Assembly (NCBI GenBank): GCA_900770285.1
Contig: CAAGJO010000019.1
Location: 1-64,000 of the forward strand
DNA length: 64,000 nt
Reading direction: 5' to 3'
DNA from: Oscillospiraceae bacterium
Lineage (GTDB): Bacteria; Bacillota; Clostridia; Oscillospirales; Ruminococcaceae
Shown: positions 33,932 to 43,102 of the stretch, one piece after another
Numbering within the stretch: position 1 is the first letter of the stretch
Layout of the letters: each line of letters opens with the position of its first letter
Position numbers and translations under genes: made by a program
Notes under the pieces: model-generated
What the model saw: only the letters and a program-made list of their open reading frames with translations
Database searches by the model: none
Told to the model about the DNA's origin: nothing

Positions 33932-35971
33932 ATGAAAAAAATTTCTGAAGAATATGCTTTGCCTTTGCATCTTTTTCATCAGGGAAAAAATTATATGATA
34001 TATGATTTTCTCGGTTGTCACAGCGGAAATTCAGACGGAAATGACGGCTATTATTTCAGAGTATGGGCTAAAAATGCCAAAGCTGTATCTGTTGTAGGCG
34101 ATTTCAACGAATGGGACGAGAAAGCAAATCCTATGGAGAAAATTGAAGATACAGAAGTTTGGGAAACTTTTATCCCAAATCTTAAAACTTTTGACTCATA
34201 TAAGTATGCTGTTTCAGGCTGCGACGGAAAGCTGCATATGAAAGCCGACCCTTACGGCACACATATGGAAAATGCTCCCGGCACAGCCACAAAGATTTTT
34301 CCTATTGAAAACTGTTACAAATGGACAGATGACAATTGGCTGAAACAAAAAGCCAAAACAAATATATATGACAGCCCCATGAACATATATGAAGTGCATA
34401 TAAATTCATGGAAGGAACGAATGGGTTACATTGATTTTGCTGCGGAAATCATTCCTTATCTCAAAGATATGGGCTATACTCACATTGAATTTATGCCGCT
34501 GGCAGAATATCCTTATGAAGGCTCCTGGGGATATCAGGCTATTGGCTACTATGCCCCCACCTCCCGTTTTGGAACTCCTGCCGATTTTATGCAAATGATT
34601 GATATGTTCCACAATGCAGGAATTTACGTTATTCTTGACTGGGTACCTGCTCACTTTCCTAAGGACGAGGCAGGATTATACGAATTTGACGGCGGTCCGA
34701 CTTATGAATATGCCGACCCCAGAAAAGGCGAGCACTATGCATGGGGAACAAAAGTATTCGATTATTCAAAGCCTGAAGTAAGGTCATTTTTGATTTCAAA
34801 TGCTCTTTACTGGATGGAAAAATATCACATTGACGGACTTCGTGTTGATGCAGTTGCATCTATGCTGTATCTTGACTATGACAGACGTGACGGCGAATGG
34901 ATTCCAAACAAGGACGGGGGAAACCACAACCTTGAGGCTATATCCTTTCTGCAGGAGCTTAATCAAGCAGTATTTGCACGTCACCCAAACTCCTTGATGA
35001 TTGCGGAAGAATCCACCGCATGGCCAATGGTTTCAAAGCCCACGGACATTGGCGGTCTTGGATTTAACTTTAAATGGAATATGGGCTGGATGAATGACAT
35101 GCTTGAATACATGTCTATGGACCCGATTCACAGAGCATTCCACCATGATATGCTCACATTCTCATTTTTCTATGCGTTTTCAGAAAACTTTATTCTTCCT
35201 ATATCTCATGATGAAGTTGTTCACGGAAAAGCCTCACTTATAAACAAGATGTTCGGTCAGCCGGATCAGAAATTTGAACAGGCAAGAATGTTTATGGCTT
35301 ACATGATGGCTCATCCGGGCAAAAAGCTATTATTTATGGGTTCGGAATTTGCACAGTTCAGAGAGTGGGATTTTGAAAATCCTCTTGAATGGTTTATGAT
35401 TGATGAATATGAAAACCACAGAAACTTCCAAAAGTACATACGTAATCTCAATCACTTCTATCTTGACCACCCGCAGTTCTGGGAAAATGATTTTTCATGG
35501 GAAGGTTTCAGTTGGATCTCCAATGATGATTACAAACAAAGCATTATAGTATTCCGCAGATTTGACAGACAGGGAAACGAACTTATTATTGTTTGCAATT
35601 TTGTTCCTGTCGGCAGGACTTCATACTGTTTTGGCGTACCGTATAAAGGTGAATATACAGAAGTTTTCAATTCTACTTCACCTGACGGAACAGGTGTTTT
35701 AAACGGCAAAGTTAAATCCAAAGCTGTACCAATGCATGGATTTGAAAATTCAATCAGCATTGATATTCCAGCTTTCTCAACAATGTACTTTACAGTTAAA
35801 AAATCTCCTGAAAAGAAAAAAACTGCAAAACCAAAAGCAAAAAGCACTAAAACTAAAGCTTCTTCTGCAAAAGTAAAGTCTACAGCAAAGACAGCTAAGT
35901 CAACTGCAAAGACATCAAAAACAGAAAGCAAGCCTAAGAAAACAACATCTAAATCAAAAACAAATAAATAA
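33932..35971 (+). CDS. glgB: 1,4-alpha-glucan branching enzyme with Lys-rich tail
   Basis: Cuts alpha-1,4 chains and re-attaches them by alpha-1,6 links in glycogen. The 679 residues comprise a CBM48 domain (about 35-125, YYFRVWAKNAKAVSVVGDFN), a GH13 barrel with region I DWVPAHFP, region II GLRVDAVAS (nucleophile Asp), region III EEST (acid Glu) and region IV SHDEV, and a C-terminal beta domain to about 620. The last 57 residues (623-679) are an unusual tail: 22 lysines, the rest almost all Ala, Ser, Thr and Pro, like histone H1. First gene of glgB-C-D-A. AGGAGG precedes the ATG. Confidence 0.96.
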   Translation: MKKISEEYALPLHLFHQGKNYMIYDFLGCHSGNSDGNDGYYFRVWAKNAKAVSVVGDFNEWDEKANPMEKIEDTEVWETFIPNLKTFDSYKYAVSGCDGKLHMKADPYGTHMENAPGTATKIFPIENCYKWTDDNWLKQKAKTNIYDSPMNIYEVHINSWKERMGYIDFAAEIIPYLKDMGYTHIEFMPLAEYPYEGSWGYQAIGYYAPTSRFGTPADFMQMIDMFHNAGIYVILDWVPAHFPKDEAGLYEFDGGPTYEYADPRKGEHYAWGTKVFDYSKPEVRSFLISNALYWMEKYHIDGLRVDAVASMLYLDYDRRDGEWIPNKDGGNHNLEAISFLQELNQAVFARHPNSLMIAEESTAWPMVSKPTDIGGLGFNFKWNMGWMNDMLEYMSMDPIHRAFHHDMLTFSFFYAFSENFILPISHDEVVHGKASLINKMFGQPDQKFEQARMFMAYMMAHPGKKLLFMGSEFAQFREWDFENPLEWFMIDEYENHRNFQKYIRNLNHFYLDHPQFWENDFSWEGFSWISNDDYKQSIIVFRRFDRQGNELIIVCNFVPVGRTSYCFGVPYKGEYTEVFNSTSPDGTGVLNGKVKSKAVPMHGFENSISIDIPAFSTMYFTVKKSPEKKKTAKPKAKSTKTKASSAKVKSTAKTAKSTAKTSKTESKPKKTTSKSKTNK

Positions 35972-35986
35972 ACAGCAGCTGCTGTT
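35971..35986 (+). other. perfect palindrome between glgB and glgC
   Basis: AACAGCAGCTGCTGTT directly follows the glgB stop codon. It lacks a T-run, so it is more likely an mRNA processing or stability hairpin than a terminator. Confidence 0.4.
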
Positions 35987-36022
35987 ATATATAAGCAAAA
36001 AAATATATTGGTGGGTGATTTA

Positions 36023-37225
36023 ATGTTTAACAAAAAAGAATGTGTGGCTATGCTGCTCGCCGGCGGACAGGGTTCACGTTTATATGCGCTGACTCAAACT
36101 GTGGCTAAGCCTGCTGTGCCATTCGGAGGCAAATATCGTATTATCGACTTTCCTCTTTCAAACTGCATTAACTCAGGCATAGATACTGTAGGTGTTCTCA
36201 CACAGTATCAGCCATTGGTTCTTAATGAATATATTGGCAATGGTCAGCCTTGGGATCTGGACAGAATTCATGGCGGAGTTCATGTTCTTCCTCCTTATCA
36301 GAAAGCTTCAGGAGCTGACTGGTATTCAGGTACTGCAAATGCAATTTATCAGAACATACCATTCATTGAAAGATATGACCCTGAATATGTAGCAGTACTT
36401 TCAGGCGACCATATCTATAAAATGGACTACAACAAAATGCTCAACTTCCACAAGGAAAAAGGTGCTGATGCTACTATTGCCGTACTTGATGTTCCAAAGG
36501 AAGAAGCATCAAGATTTGGTATTATGATTACCGATGATGAGGATAACATCATTGATTTTGAGGAAAAACCAAAGCATCCTCGTTCCACACTTGCATCAAT
36601 GGGTATTTACATATTTACATGGTCAAAGCTTAAGAAATATCTTATTGACAATGAAAACGACCCAAATGCAACAAAAGATTTCGGAAAGAATATTATTCCT
36701 GACATGAGAGAAGCAGGCGAAAAGCTGGTTGCTTACCGCTTCGACGGCTACTGGAAAGATGTTGGAACAATTGACTCGCTTTGGGAAGCAAATATGGACC
36801 TTATAAATCCAAATATCCCGATTGACCTTTACGATCCTGCATGGAAGATTTATTCCAGAAACCCTGTTCTTCCTCCTCAAAGAATAGGTTCTAATGCATA
36901 TGTTCAGAATTCAATGGTAACAGAAGGCTGCAACATTGACGGTTCAATTGAGTTTTCAATGATCTCTGAGGGCGTCACTGTTGAAGAAGGAGCAGTTATA
37001 TATGATTCAATTCTTATGCCCGGCTGTGTTGTAAAGAAGGGTGCAAAGGTTGAATATGCAATCGTTGGTGAAAATTCAGTAATCGGTGAAAATGCACAGG
37101 TCGGCGCTCGTCCCGAAACTATCGAAGACAAGGAGTCCTGGGGCGTTGCCGTTGTGGGACACAATATCAACATTTCAGCAGGTTCTGTTGTAGAGCCGAA
37201 AAATATAATTTCAGAGGATATTTAA
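36023..37225 (+). CDS. glgC: glucose-1-phosphate adenylyltransferase, catalytic subunit
   Basis: Makes ADP-glucose from ATP and glucose-1-phosphate, the committed step of glycogen synthesis. The 400 residues contain MLLAGGQGSRLYALT (nucleotide loop), KPAVPFGGKYRIIDF, VAVLSGDHIYKMDY and YRFDGYWKDVGTIDS, and a C-terminal beta-helix (about 290-380). Start ATG 36023 follows GGTGGGTGAT; a TTG five codons earlier is less likely. It pairs with GlgD next door, forming the heteromeric Firmicute enzyme. Confidence 0.96.
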   Translation: MFNKKECVAMLLAGGQGSRLYALTQTVAKPAVPFGGKYRIIDFPLSNCINSGIDTVGVLTQYQPLVLNEYIGNGQPWDLDRIHGGVHVLPPYQKASGADWYSGTANAIYQNIPFIERYDPEYVAVLSGDHIYKMDYNKMLNFHKEKGADATIAVLDVPKEEASRFGIMITDDEDNIIDFEEKPKHPRSTLASMGIYIFTWSKLKKYLIDNENDPNATKDFGKNIIPDMREAGEKLVAYRFDGYWKDVGTIDSLWEANMDLINPNIPIDLYDPAWKIYSRNPVLPPQRIGSNAYVQNSMVTEGCNIDGSIEFSMISEGVTVEEGAVIYDSILMPGCVVKKGAKVEYAIVGENSVIGENAQVGARPETIEDKESWGVAVVGHNINISAGSVVEPKNIISEDI

Positions 37226-37243
37226 GGAAAGGATGGGTTTAAC

Positions 37244-38371
37244 ATGGGAATAAACATGGGCAATGTTATGGGCCTTATCTTTGCCAATATGCACGACACT
37301 ACTATCAGCGACATTACCGCTAAAAGGACTATGGGTTCTGTACTTGTAGGAGGCAGATATCGTCTTATAGATTTTCCGATTTCAAACATGGTAAACAGTG
37401 GTATTTCAGAAGTCGGCGTTATTACAAAATCAAATTATCAGTCCCTTCTCGACCACCTGGGTTCAGGCAGAGAATGGGATCTTTCAAGAAAGAAAGGCGG
37501 CCTTTACATTATCCCGCCTTTCGGAAATGTGGACAGCAAACTTTACAGAGGCAGAATTGAAGCACTTAACGGTGCTATGGGATTCATTAAGCACTCACTT
37601 TCAGATTACGTTGTTATGTCTGACTGTGATGTTATCACAAATATGGACTTTAAGCCTATTGTTCAACAGCATATCGAAACAGGTGCCGACATTACAATTG
37701 TAACTCACACCGGAGTATACTACAATGATGACATTAAAAACTCTACTGTTCTCAACATTGATGAAAACAAAAATGTCACATCAGTTCTTATAAATCCAGA
37801 CCTCAGCGGATACTGCACAACAAGCCTTAATGTATTCGTAATGAAAAAGGATTTCCTCATCGACCTGATCAAAGATGCCACAGCAAGAGGTATTATAAGC
37901 TTTGAGCGTGATGTTCTTCAGGCTAAATGCAATGAACTTAAAATTATGACTTATGAATACAGCAACTATTTCAGTAAAATCACTAATCTTTCCAGCTATT
38001 TTAAATCTAATATGGAACTGCTTAATCCTGAAAACTCCAATCGTCTGTATCTTCCAAAAAGACCGATATACACAAAGGTTGGAGACAACGCTCCTGCAAA
38101 ATATGATCTTAACTGCAAAGTTAACAACTCCCTTATTGCAGACGGATGCATTATTGAAGGCGAAGTTGAAAATTCCGTTCTGTTCCGAGGCGTTAAGGTA
38201 GGAAAAGGCGCTAAGGTCAAGAACTGTGTTCTTATGCAAGGCACATCAGTCGGAGACAATGCAGAAGTAAACTATGTAATTACAGACAAGAATGTTGTTA
38301 TTGCAGATCAGCATATTCTGACAAGTACACCTGAATATCCTATGTATGTAGGAAAAGGTGCGTCAGTTTAG
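37244..38371 (+). CDS. glgD: glucose-1-phosphate adenylyltransferase, regulatory subunit
   Basis: GlgD is a paralogue of GlgC that raises activity of the GlgC/GlgD complex but is itself inactive or weak. The 375 residues keep the fold (GGRYRLIDFPISNMVNSG, YVVMSDCDVITNMDF, C-terminal beta-helix from about 285) but the nucleotide loop GGxGSRL of GlgC is replaced by NMHDTTISDITAKR, so it cannot be a full catalyst. GGATGGG precedes the ATG. Lies 18 nt after glgC. Confidence 0.95.
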   Translation: MGINMGNVMGLIFANMHDTTISDITAKRTMGSVLVGGRYRLIDFPISNMVNSGISEVGVITKSNYQSLLDHLGSGREWDLSRKKGGLYIIPPFGNVDSKLYRGRIEALNGAMGFIKHSLSDYVVMSDCDVITNMDFKPIVQQHIETGADITIVTHTGVYYNDDIKNSTVLNIDENKNVTSVLINPDLSGYCTTSLNVFVMKKDFLIDLIKDATARGIISFERDVLQAKCNELKIMTYEYSNYFSKITNLSSYFKSNMELLNPENSNRLYLPKRPIYTKVGDNAPAKYDLNCKVNNSLIADGCIIEGEVENSVLFRGVKVGKGAKVKNCVLMQGTSVGDNAEVNYVITDKNVVIADQHILTSTPEYPMYVGKGASV

Positions 38372-38420
38372 ATTATAAGACAATTACAGTTATAAATTCA
38401 ACAAGAAAGAGGGTAATTTT

Positions 38421-39845
38421 TTGAACATTTTATACACAGCAAGTGAAGCACTTCCTTTCATTGCATCAGGCGGTTTGGCTGACGTTGCAGGTTCACTTCC
38501 GGCAGCGATAAATGAAGCAGGAAATGATTGCAGAGTTGTAATTCCTTACTACAGCTCTATCAAGCAAGAACTTAAAAACAGTCTCACATACGTTACCAAC
38601 TTTACTGTTCCGGTTGCATGGAGAAATCAGTACTGCGGCGTTTTCACAGCAGTTGTAAACGGCGTTACATACTATCTTCTTGACAATGAATACTATTTTG
38701 CAAGAAATGGTCTTTATGGTTTTTATGACGATGCAGAAAGATTTATATTCTTCTCCCGTGCCGTTCTTGAGCTTATAAATCATATTGACTTTAAACCGCA
38801 GATCATCAATGCAAACGACTGGCAGACAGCCCTTGTACCTGTTTACTATGATATATTCTACAGATATCAGTCTGGCTACGAGGATATTAAAACGGTATTT
38901 ACAATTCACAATATTCAGTATCAGGGACAGTATGGACTTGAACTTATCAATGACCTGATGGGTATACCGCTCTATTATACAGATCTGCTTTCATATGACG
39001 GCGATGTAAACTTTATGAAAGCGGCAATTGAAGTCTCAGACAAGATCACGACAGTATCTCCAAGCTATGCAAGAGAAATTCTCGACCCATGGTATTCTCA
39101 CGGTCTTGACAGAGCCCTTGCAGGCAAGCAATACAAGCTTACAGGATTCTTAAACGGCATCGATCAGAATGTTTACAACCCTGCTACAGATCCTAACATT
39201 CCAAAGAACTTCAGCGCTGAAGACAAATCTGGAAAGAGATTCTGCAAAGCTAAACTTCTGCAGGAATTTGGTCTTGCACCGGGCAAAGAACCTGTCATTG
39301 GTATTGTATCAAGACTTGTTTCTCACAAAGGTCTTGACCTTGTAAAATATGTTTTTGAAGATATTGTACGTCTTGGCTATAAGTTCACAATTCTGGGTTC
39401 AGGCGAAAAAATTTATGAAGACTTCTTCCGTGAAATGCACTATCGCTATCCTGACAGAGTAGGCGTTGAAATTGGATTTATTCCACCGCTTTCAAAGAGA
39501 ATTTATGCAGGTGCAGATATGTTCCTTATGCCTTCACAGAGCGAGCCATGCGGACTTGCACAGATGATCTCATTAAGATACGGAACAATACCTATCGTTC
39601 GTGAAACAGGCGGACTTCGTGACAGCATTACAGATGCAGGCGATCCAAACGGCGGAAATGGTTTTACATTCAAAACATACAATGCCCATGATATGCTTGA
39701 TGCTTGCACAAGAGCAAGATATTACTACGATGATCGCATGAAATGGGGCAGACTTGTAAACAAGGCTCTCAGAGAAGACTTCAGCTGGAAGAAATCAGCT
39801 CAGCTTTACATCGGTCTTTACAAAGAGCTTTGCGGACAGAATTGA
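38421..39845 (+). CDS. glgA: glycogen synthase
   Basis: GT5 glycosyltransferase that extends glycogen with glucose from ADP-glucose. 474 residues, two Rossmann-like domains. The start is TTG at 38421 after GAGGG. The N-terminal loop reads FIASGGLADVAGSLPAA, where the classic enzyme has KTGGLADV: the lysine that contacts ADP-glucose in E. coli is Ala here, as in many Clostridial GlgA. The C-terminal domain shows the donor motif MPSQSEPCGLAQMISLRYGT with the expected Glu. Last of the glg operon, followed by a terminator. Confidence 0.95.
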   Translation: MNILYTASEALPFIASGGLADVAGSLPAAINEAGNDCRVVIPYYSSIKQELKNSLTYVTNFTVPVAWRNQYCGVFTAVVNGVTYYLLDNEYYFARNGLYGFYDDAERFIFFSRAVLELINHIDFKPQIINANDWQTALVPVYYDIFYRYQSGYEDIKTVFTIHNIQYQGQYGLELINDLMGIPLYYTDLLSYDGDVNFMKAAIEVSDKITTVSPSYAREILDPWYSHGLDRALAGKQYKLTGFLNGIDQNVYNPATDPNIPKNFSAEDKSGKRFCKAKLLQEFGLAPGKEPVIGIVSRLVSHKGLDLVKYVFEDIVRLGYKFTILGSGEKIYEDFFREMHYRYPDRVGVEIGFIPPLSKRIYAGADMFLMPSQSEPCGLAQMISLRYGTIPIVRETGGLRDSITDAGDPNGGNGFTFKTYNAHDMLDACTRARYYYDDRMKWGRLVNKALREDFSWKKSAQLYIGLYKELCGQN

Positions 39846-39869
39846 TTTCCACAAATACACCAATATATG

Positions 39870-39906
39870 GCGAGATAGGCTTTTTAAAAGTCTGTCTCGC
39901 TTTTTT
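39870..39906 (+). terminator. intrinsic terminator of the glycogen operon
   Basis: GCGAGA (39870-39875) and TCTCGC (39895-39900) with further inner pairs, followed by six T residues. Confidence 0.85.
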
Positions 39907-39914
39907 CAATATGC

Positions 39915-39943
39915 TTGTATTTAGCCGTCGGATATGATATAAT
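39915..39943 (+). promoter_or_regulatory. sigma-A promoter of rarA
   Basis: TTGTAT (39915-39920), 17-nt spacer, TATAAT (39938-39943), 37 nt before rarA. Confidence 0.75.
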
Positions 39944-39980
39944 TTTGTTATAGGTTTTACTTACGGAAAGGAATGATTAA

Positions 39981-41243
39981 ATGTCTGCACCTCTAGCTGA
40001 CAGAATTCGTCCAAATAGTCTTGACAATGTTTATGGGCAGTTACATATTCTGGGAGAGGGAAAACCGCTCAGAAGAATTATTGAAAGCGGAAAAATCCCC
40101 AATATGATTTTCTACGGACCGTCCGGAGTTGGAAAAACCACCGTTGCACGTATAATCGCAGAAAATGCAAATATGACCCTGCACAAACTTAACGGTACAA
40201 CTGCATCAATTGCAGATATAAAAAACATTGTTGAGGAAACTAATACATTCAGCGGCATTAACGGAATTTTGCTGTACCTTGACGAAATACAGTATCTCAA
40301 CAAAAAGCAGCAGCAAACCCTTCTTGAGTTCATAGAAAACGGAAGTATAACCCTTATTGCATCAACTACTGAAAACCCATATTTTTATGTTTATAACGCC
40401 ATAATCAGCCGCTCAACTGTATTTGAATTTAAACCTCTGACTGCCGATGAGGTATTGCCTGCTGTAAAACGAGGCTTTCAGATGATGTCAGAACAGTTGA
40501 ATACAAGCATTAAAATTGAAAACGGCGTCTGCGAATACATTGCCAGAGGCTGCGGGGGTGATGTCAGAAAATCCCTCAACACCGTTGAGCTTTGCATACT
40601 TTCTGCCGACCAAAACAACAGCCCATTGACGATTTCTATGGAAACCGCCAAGGAGCTTACTCAGCGGAGCAATATGAAATATGACCGTGACGGCGACCAG
40701 CACTATGACATTCTTTCTGCTCTGCAAAAATCAATTCGCGGTTCAGATGAAAATGCAGCTATTCACTATGCAGCACGGCTTATCGAGGCAGGAGATATAA
40801 TCTCTCTTTCCAGACGGCTGCTTGTAATAGCGTCTGAAGATATAGGACTTGCCTATCCGCAGGCTATCACGATTGTTAAAGCCTGTGTAGACAGCGCCAT
40901 GCAGTTAGGCTTGCCTGAAGCCAGGATACCTTTGGCAGAAGCTGTTATACTTCTTGCTACTGCACCAAAGTCAAACAGTTCTTATCTTGCAATGGACGCT
41001 GCTCTGGAAGATATCAGAAAAGGCTTGGCTCTTGATTTTCCACGTAATCTGCAAAATAAGCATTTTGACGGCGATGAGGTTGAAGACAAAGGTCAGCACT
41101 ATTTATATCCTCACGATTATCCAAATCATTGGGTAGAACAGCAATATATGCCTGACAGCCTGAAAGGCAGACAGTATTATCAATTCGGCGAAAATAAAAA
41201 TGAGCAAGCCGCAAAAAATTACTGGTCAAAAATCAAAAAGTAA
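39981..41243 (+). CDS. rarA: replication-associated recombination protein RarA (MgsA)
   Basis: AAA+ clamp-loader-like ATPase acting at stalled replication forks. The 420 residues start PLADRIRPNSLDNVYGQLHILG, then Walker A YGPSGVGKTTVARII (45-59), Walker B LYLDEIQYLNKKQQ, sensor 1 LIASTTENPYF and a C-terminal tetramerisation domain (about 300-420). GAAAGG precedes the ATG. A separate EamA gene follows 33 nt later. Confidence 0.95.
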   Translation: MSAPLADRIRPNSLDNVYGQLHILGEGKPLRRIIESGKIPNMIFYGPSGVGKTTVARIIAENANMTLHKLNGTTASIADIKNIVEETNTFSGINGILLYLDEIQYLNKKQQQTLLEFIENGSITLIASTTENPYFYVYNAIISRSTVFEFKPLTADEVLPAVKRGFQMMSEQLNTSIKIENGVCEYIARGCGGDVRKSLNTVELCILSADQNNSPLTISMETAKELTQRSNMKYDRDGDQHYDILSALQKSIRGSDENAAIHYAARLIEAGDIISLSRRLLVIASEDIGLAYPQAITIVKACVDSAMQLGLPEARIPLAEAVILLATAPKSNSSYLAMDAALEDIRKGLALDFPRNLQNKHFDGDEVEDKGQHYLYPHDYPNHWVEQQYMPDSLKGRQYYQFGENKNEQAAKNYWSKIKK

Positions 41244-41275
41244 TAGCAGCTTTATAACTTGAAAGAAGGATATTT

Positions 41276-41713
41276 ATGACTAAGGGGGCCAAAAACAATA
41301 TGTGGTTGATTTTTGCATTGCTGTCATCAGTTTTTGCTGCACTTACATCTATACTTGCAAAGATAGGCATTGAAAACGTTAATTCTAATCTTGCAACTGC
41401 CATTCGCACCGTAGTAGTTGTCGCCATGGCATGGATCATGGTATTTTTAACCCATGAACAAGGGGGAGTATCCGAAATTTCCACAAAAAGCTGGATTTTT
41501 CTTATACTTTCAGGGCTTGCCACAGGTGCATCATGGTTATGTTACTACAAGGCTATTCAAATAGGCGAGGTTTCAAAAGTTGTTCCGATCGACAAACTCA
41601 GCGTGATAATAACCTTGATATTTGCATTTATATTCCTTCACGAACAGCTAACGATCAGATCAATAATCGGCTGTATTCTTATTACAGCCGGAACACTGCT
41701 TATGGTTATTTAA
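41276..41713 (+). CDS. half-size EamA (DMT) membrane protein
   Basis: A 145-residue protein with five hydrophobic segments and one EamA repeat (LIFALLSSVFAALTSILAKIG; YYKAIQIGEVSKVVPIDKLS; FLHEQLTIRSIIGCILITAG). It is half the usual DMT size and would have to dimerise, like small multidrug resistance proteins. The substrate is unknown. AGAAGG precedes the ATG; a Met at codon 9 with AAGGGGG upstream is an alternative start. Its stop abuts apbE. Confidence 0.82.
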   Translation: MTKGAKNNMWLIFALLSSVFAALTSILAKIGIENVNSNLATAIRTVVVVAMAWIMVFLTHEQGGVSEISTKSWIFLILSGLATGASWLCYYKAIQIGEVSKVVPIDKLSVIITLIFAFIFLHEQLTIRSIIGCILITAGTLLMVI

Positions 41714-41714
41714 T

Positions 41715-42716
41715 ATGAAAAGAATATTTTTACTGCTCACCGCCTGCTTAATACTTTTAACAAGCTGCGTTCTTGGTGAAAACAGCGAAAAAAAAGAACT
41801 TTTCGCCATGGATACATATATGACATTGACCGCATACGGCGATAATGCACAAAATGTTTTGAAACAGGCACAGAAGCGAATTAATGAACTTGATAAGAAA
41901 TTATCTGTTAGCGACAAGAACAGCGAGGTTTCAAAGCTTAATTCAGCGGGAAAAGGAACCCTTTCGGCGGACTGTGCCTTTCTTATGGAAAAATCCCTGT
42001 CTATCAGCCGTTCCACAAACGGTGCATTTAACCCTATGCTGCTGCCGCTGACAAAAGCATGGGGATTTACCGACAAGAATTACAATGTTCCCAATGACAA
42101 ACAAATAAATGCACTTTTAAAGGAATGTGATATCTCAAAAGTCAGATTTGATAAAAAAACTGGTGAAATCGAATTTCTTCAAAAAGGAATGGCAGTTGAT
42201 TTTGGAGGAATTGCAAAAGGATATGCCTCAGACGAGGTGAAAAATATTTTCCGTTCCAACAAGGTGAATGGAATTATCAGCCTTGGAGGAAATATATGGG
42301 CGATAGGCAGCAAAGAAAATGGTGAACCTTGGAAAGTTGCTGTAAAAAATCCTGACAGTGAAGAGAAATATCTTGGTACGCTCAGCGTATCCGACAAAGC
42401 AATTGTCACATCAGGAAGTTATGAGCGATATTTTGAAAAAGACGGAAAGGTATATCATCACATTCTCGACCCGAAAACAGGATGCCCTGCTGAAAGCCAT
42501 CTGAAATCCGTGACGATTATAAGCAATGACGGAACGCTGGCAGACGGACTTTCTACCGCTCTGTTCGTTATGGGACTTGACAAAGCAATTGAGTATCAGA
42601 AATCCCACAGTCAACAATTTGACGCTGTTTTTTACACAGATGACGGCGGAATTTTTGTCACAAAAGGCATTGCAGAGCAATTTTCTTCAGATTATAAATG
42701 GAGCATAGCGGAATGA
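41715..42716 (+). CDS. apbE: FAD:protein FMN transferase ApbE (lipoprotein)
   Basis: ApbE attaches FMN covalently to Thr or Ser of secreted or membrane redox proteins. The 333 residues begin with a lipoprotein signal (LLTACLILLTSC, lipid-anchored Cys near 16), then the ApbE fold with MDTYMTLTAYG, DFGGIAKGYASD (active site) and the metal and FAD motif SLGGNIWAIG and VTSGSYERYF. It acts outside the membrane. It forms a unit with the NusG-II and Gx genes. No flavinylated target protein is encoded in the window. Confidence 0.93.
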   Translation: MKRIFLLLTACLILLTSCVLGENSEKKELFAMDTYMTLTAYGDNAQNVLKQAQKRINELDKKLSVSDKNSEVSKLNSAGKGTLSADCAFLMEKSLSISRSTNGAFNPMLLPLTKAWGFTDKNYNVPNDKQINALLKECDISKVRFDKKTGEIEFLQKGMAVDFGGIAKGYASDEVKNIFRSNKVNGIISLGGNIWAIGSKENGEPWKVAVKNPDSEEKYLGTLSVSDKAIVTSGSYERYFEKDGKVYHHILDPKTGCPAESHLKSVTIISNDGTLADGLSTALFVMGLDKAIEYQKSHSQQFDAVFYTDDGGIFVTKGIAEQFSSDYKWSIAE

Positions 42717-43093
42717 AAAGCGATACAAAGCTGCGAAAGTCAGATATAATACTTTGCACGGCTATCATTGTCATAGCAGTAATAATGATAATATTTTTCA
42801 GCTGTTTTAGCGGCGGCAAGGGCGAGTTGGCAGTTATAACTGTTGGAAATAAAAAATACGGTGAGTATTACCTTAATGAGGACAAAGAAATTGACATATC
42901 CACCGGCATTGGCAAAAATACTATACAAATTAAAAACGGTAAAGTAACAATGCTTGACGCCGATTGCCCTGATAAATACTGTGTCAAGCAGCCGTCAATC
43001 TCAAAAACAGGCGAAAGCATCGTCTGCCTGCCTCATAAGGTAGTAATTGAGATTAAATCATCAAAAAGCAATGACATCGACGCTGTAACTTAG
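42713..43093 (+). CDS. NusG domain II protein, membrane-anchored
   Basis: A 126-residue protein with one N-terminal transmembrane helix (about 9-31) and an extracytosolic NusG-II domain (PF07009 type; ITVGNKKYGEYYLNED, IQIKNGKVTMLDADCPDKYC, CLPHKVVIEI). The cysteine pairs DCPDKYC and ...IVCLPH are typical. Despite the name it is not a transcription factor. The start overlaps the apbE stop as ATGA. Linked apbE, NusG-II and Gx genes recur in Firmicute flavin-based electron transfer loci. Confidence 0.85.
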   Translation: MKSDTKLRKSDIILCTAIIVIAVIMIIFFSCFSGGKGELAVITVGNKKYGEYYLNEDKEIDISTGIGKNTIQIKNGKVTMLDADCPDKYCVKQPSISKTGESIVCLPHKVVIEIKSSKSNDIDAVT

Positions 43094-43102
43094 GGTGAAA
43101 TT

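Noticed and set aside
35530..36033. 167-codon minus-strand frame across the end of glgB
   Set aside because: A mirror of the lysine-rich tail codons (rich in Phe/Val/Ala on the other strand); no ribosome site, and it overlaps glgB and glgC.
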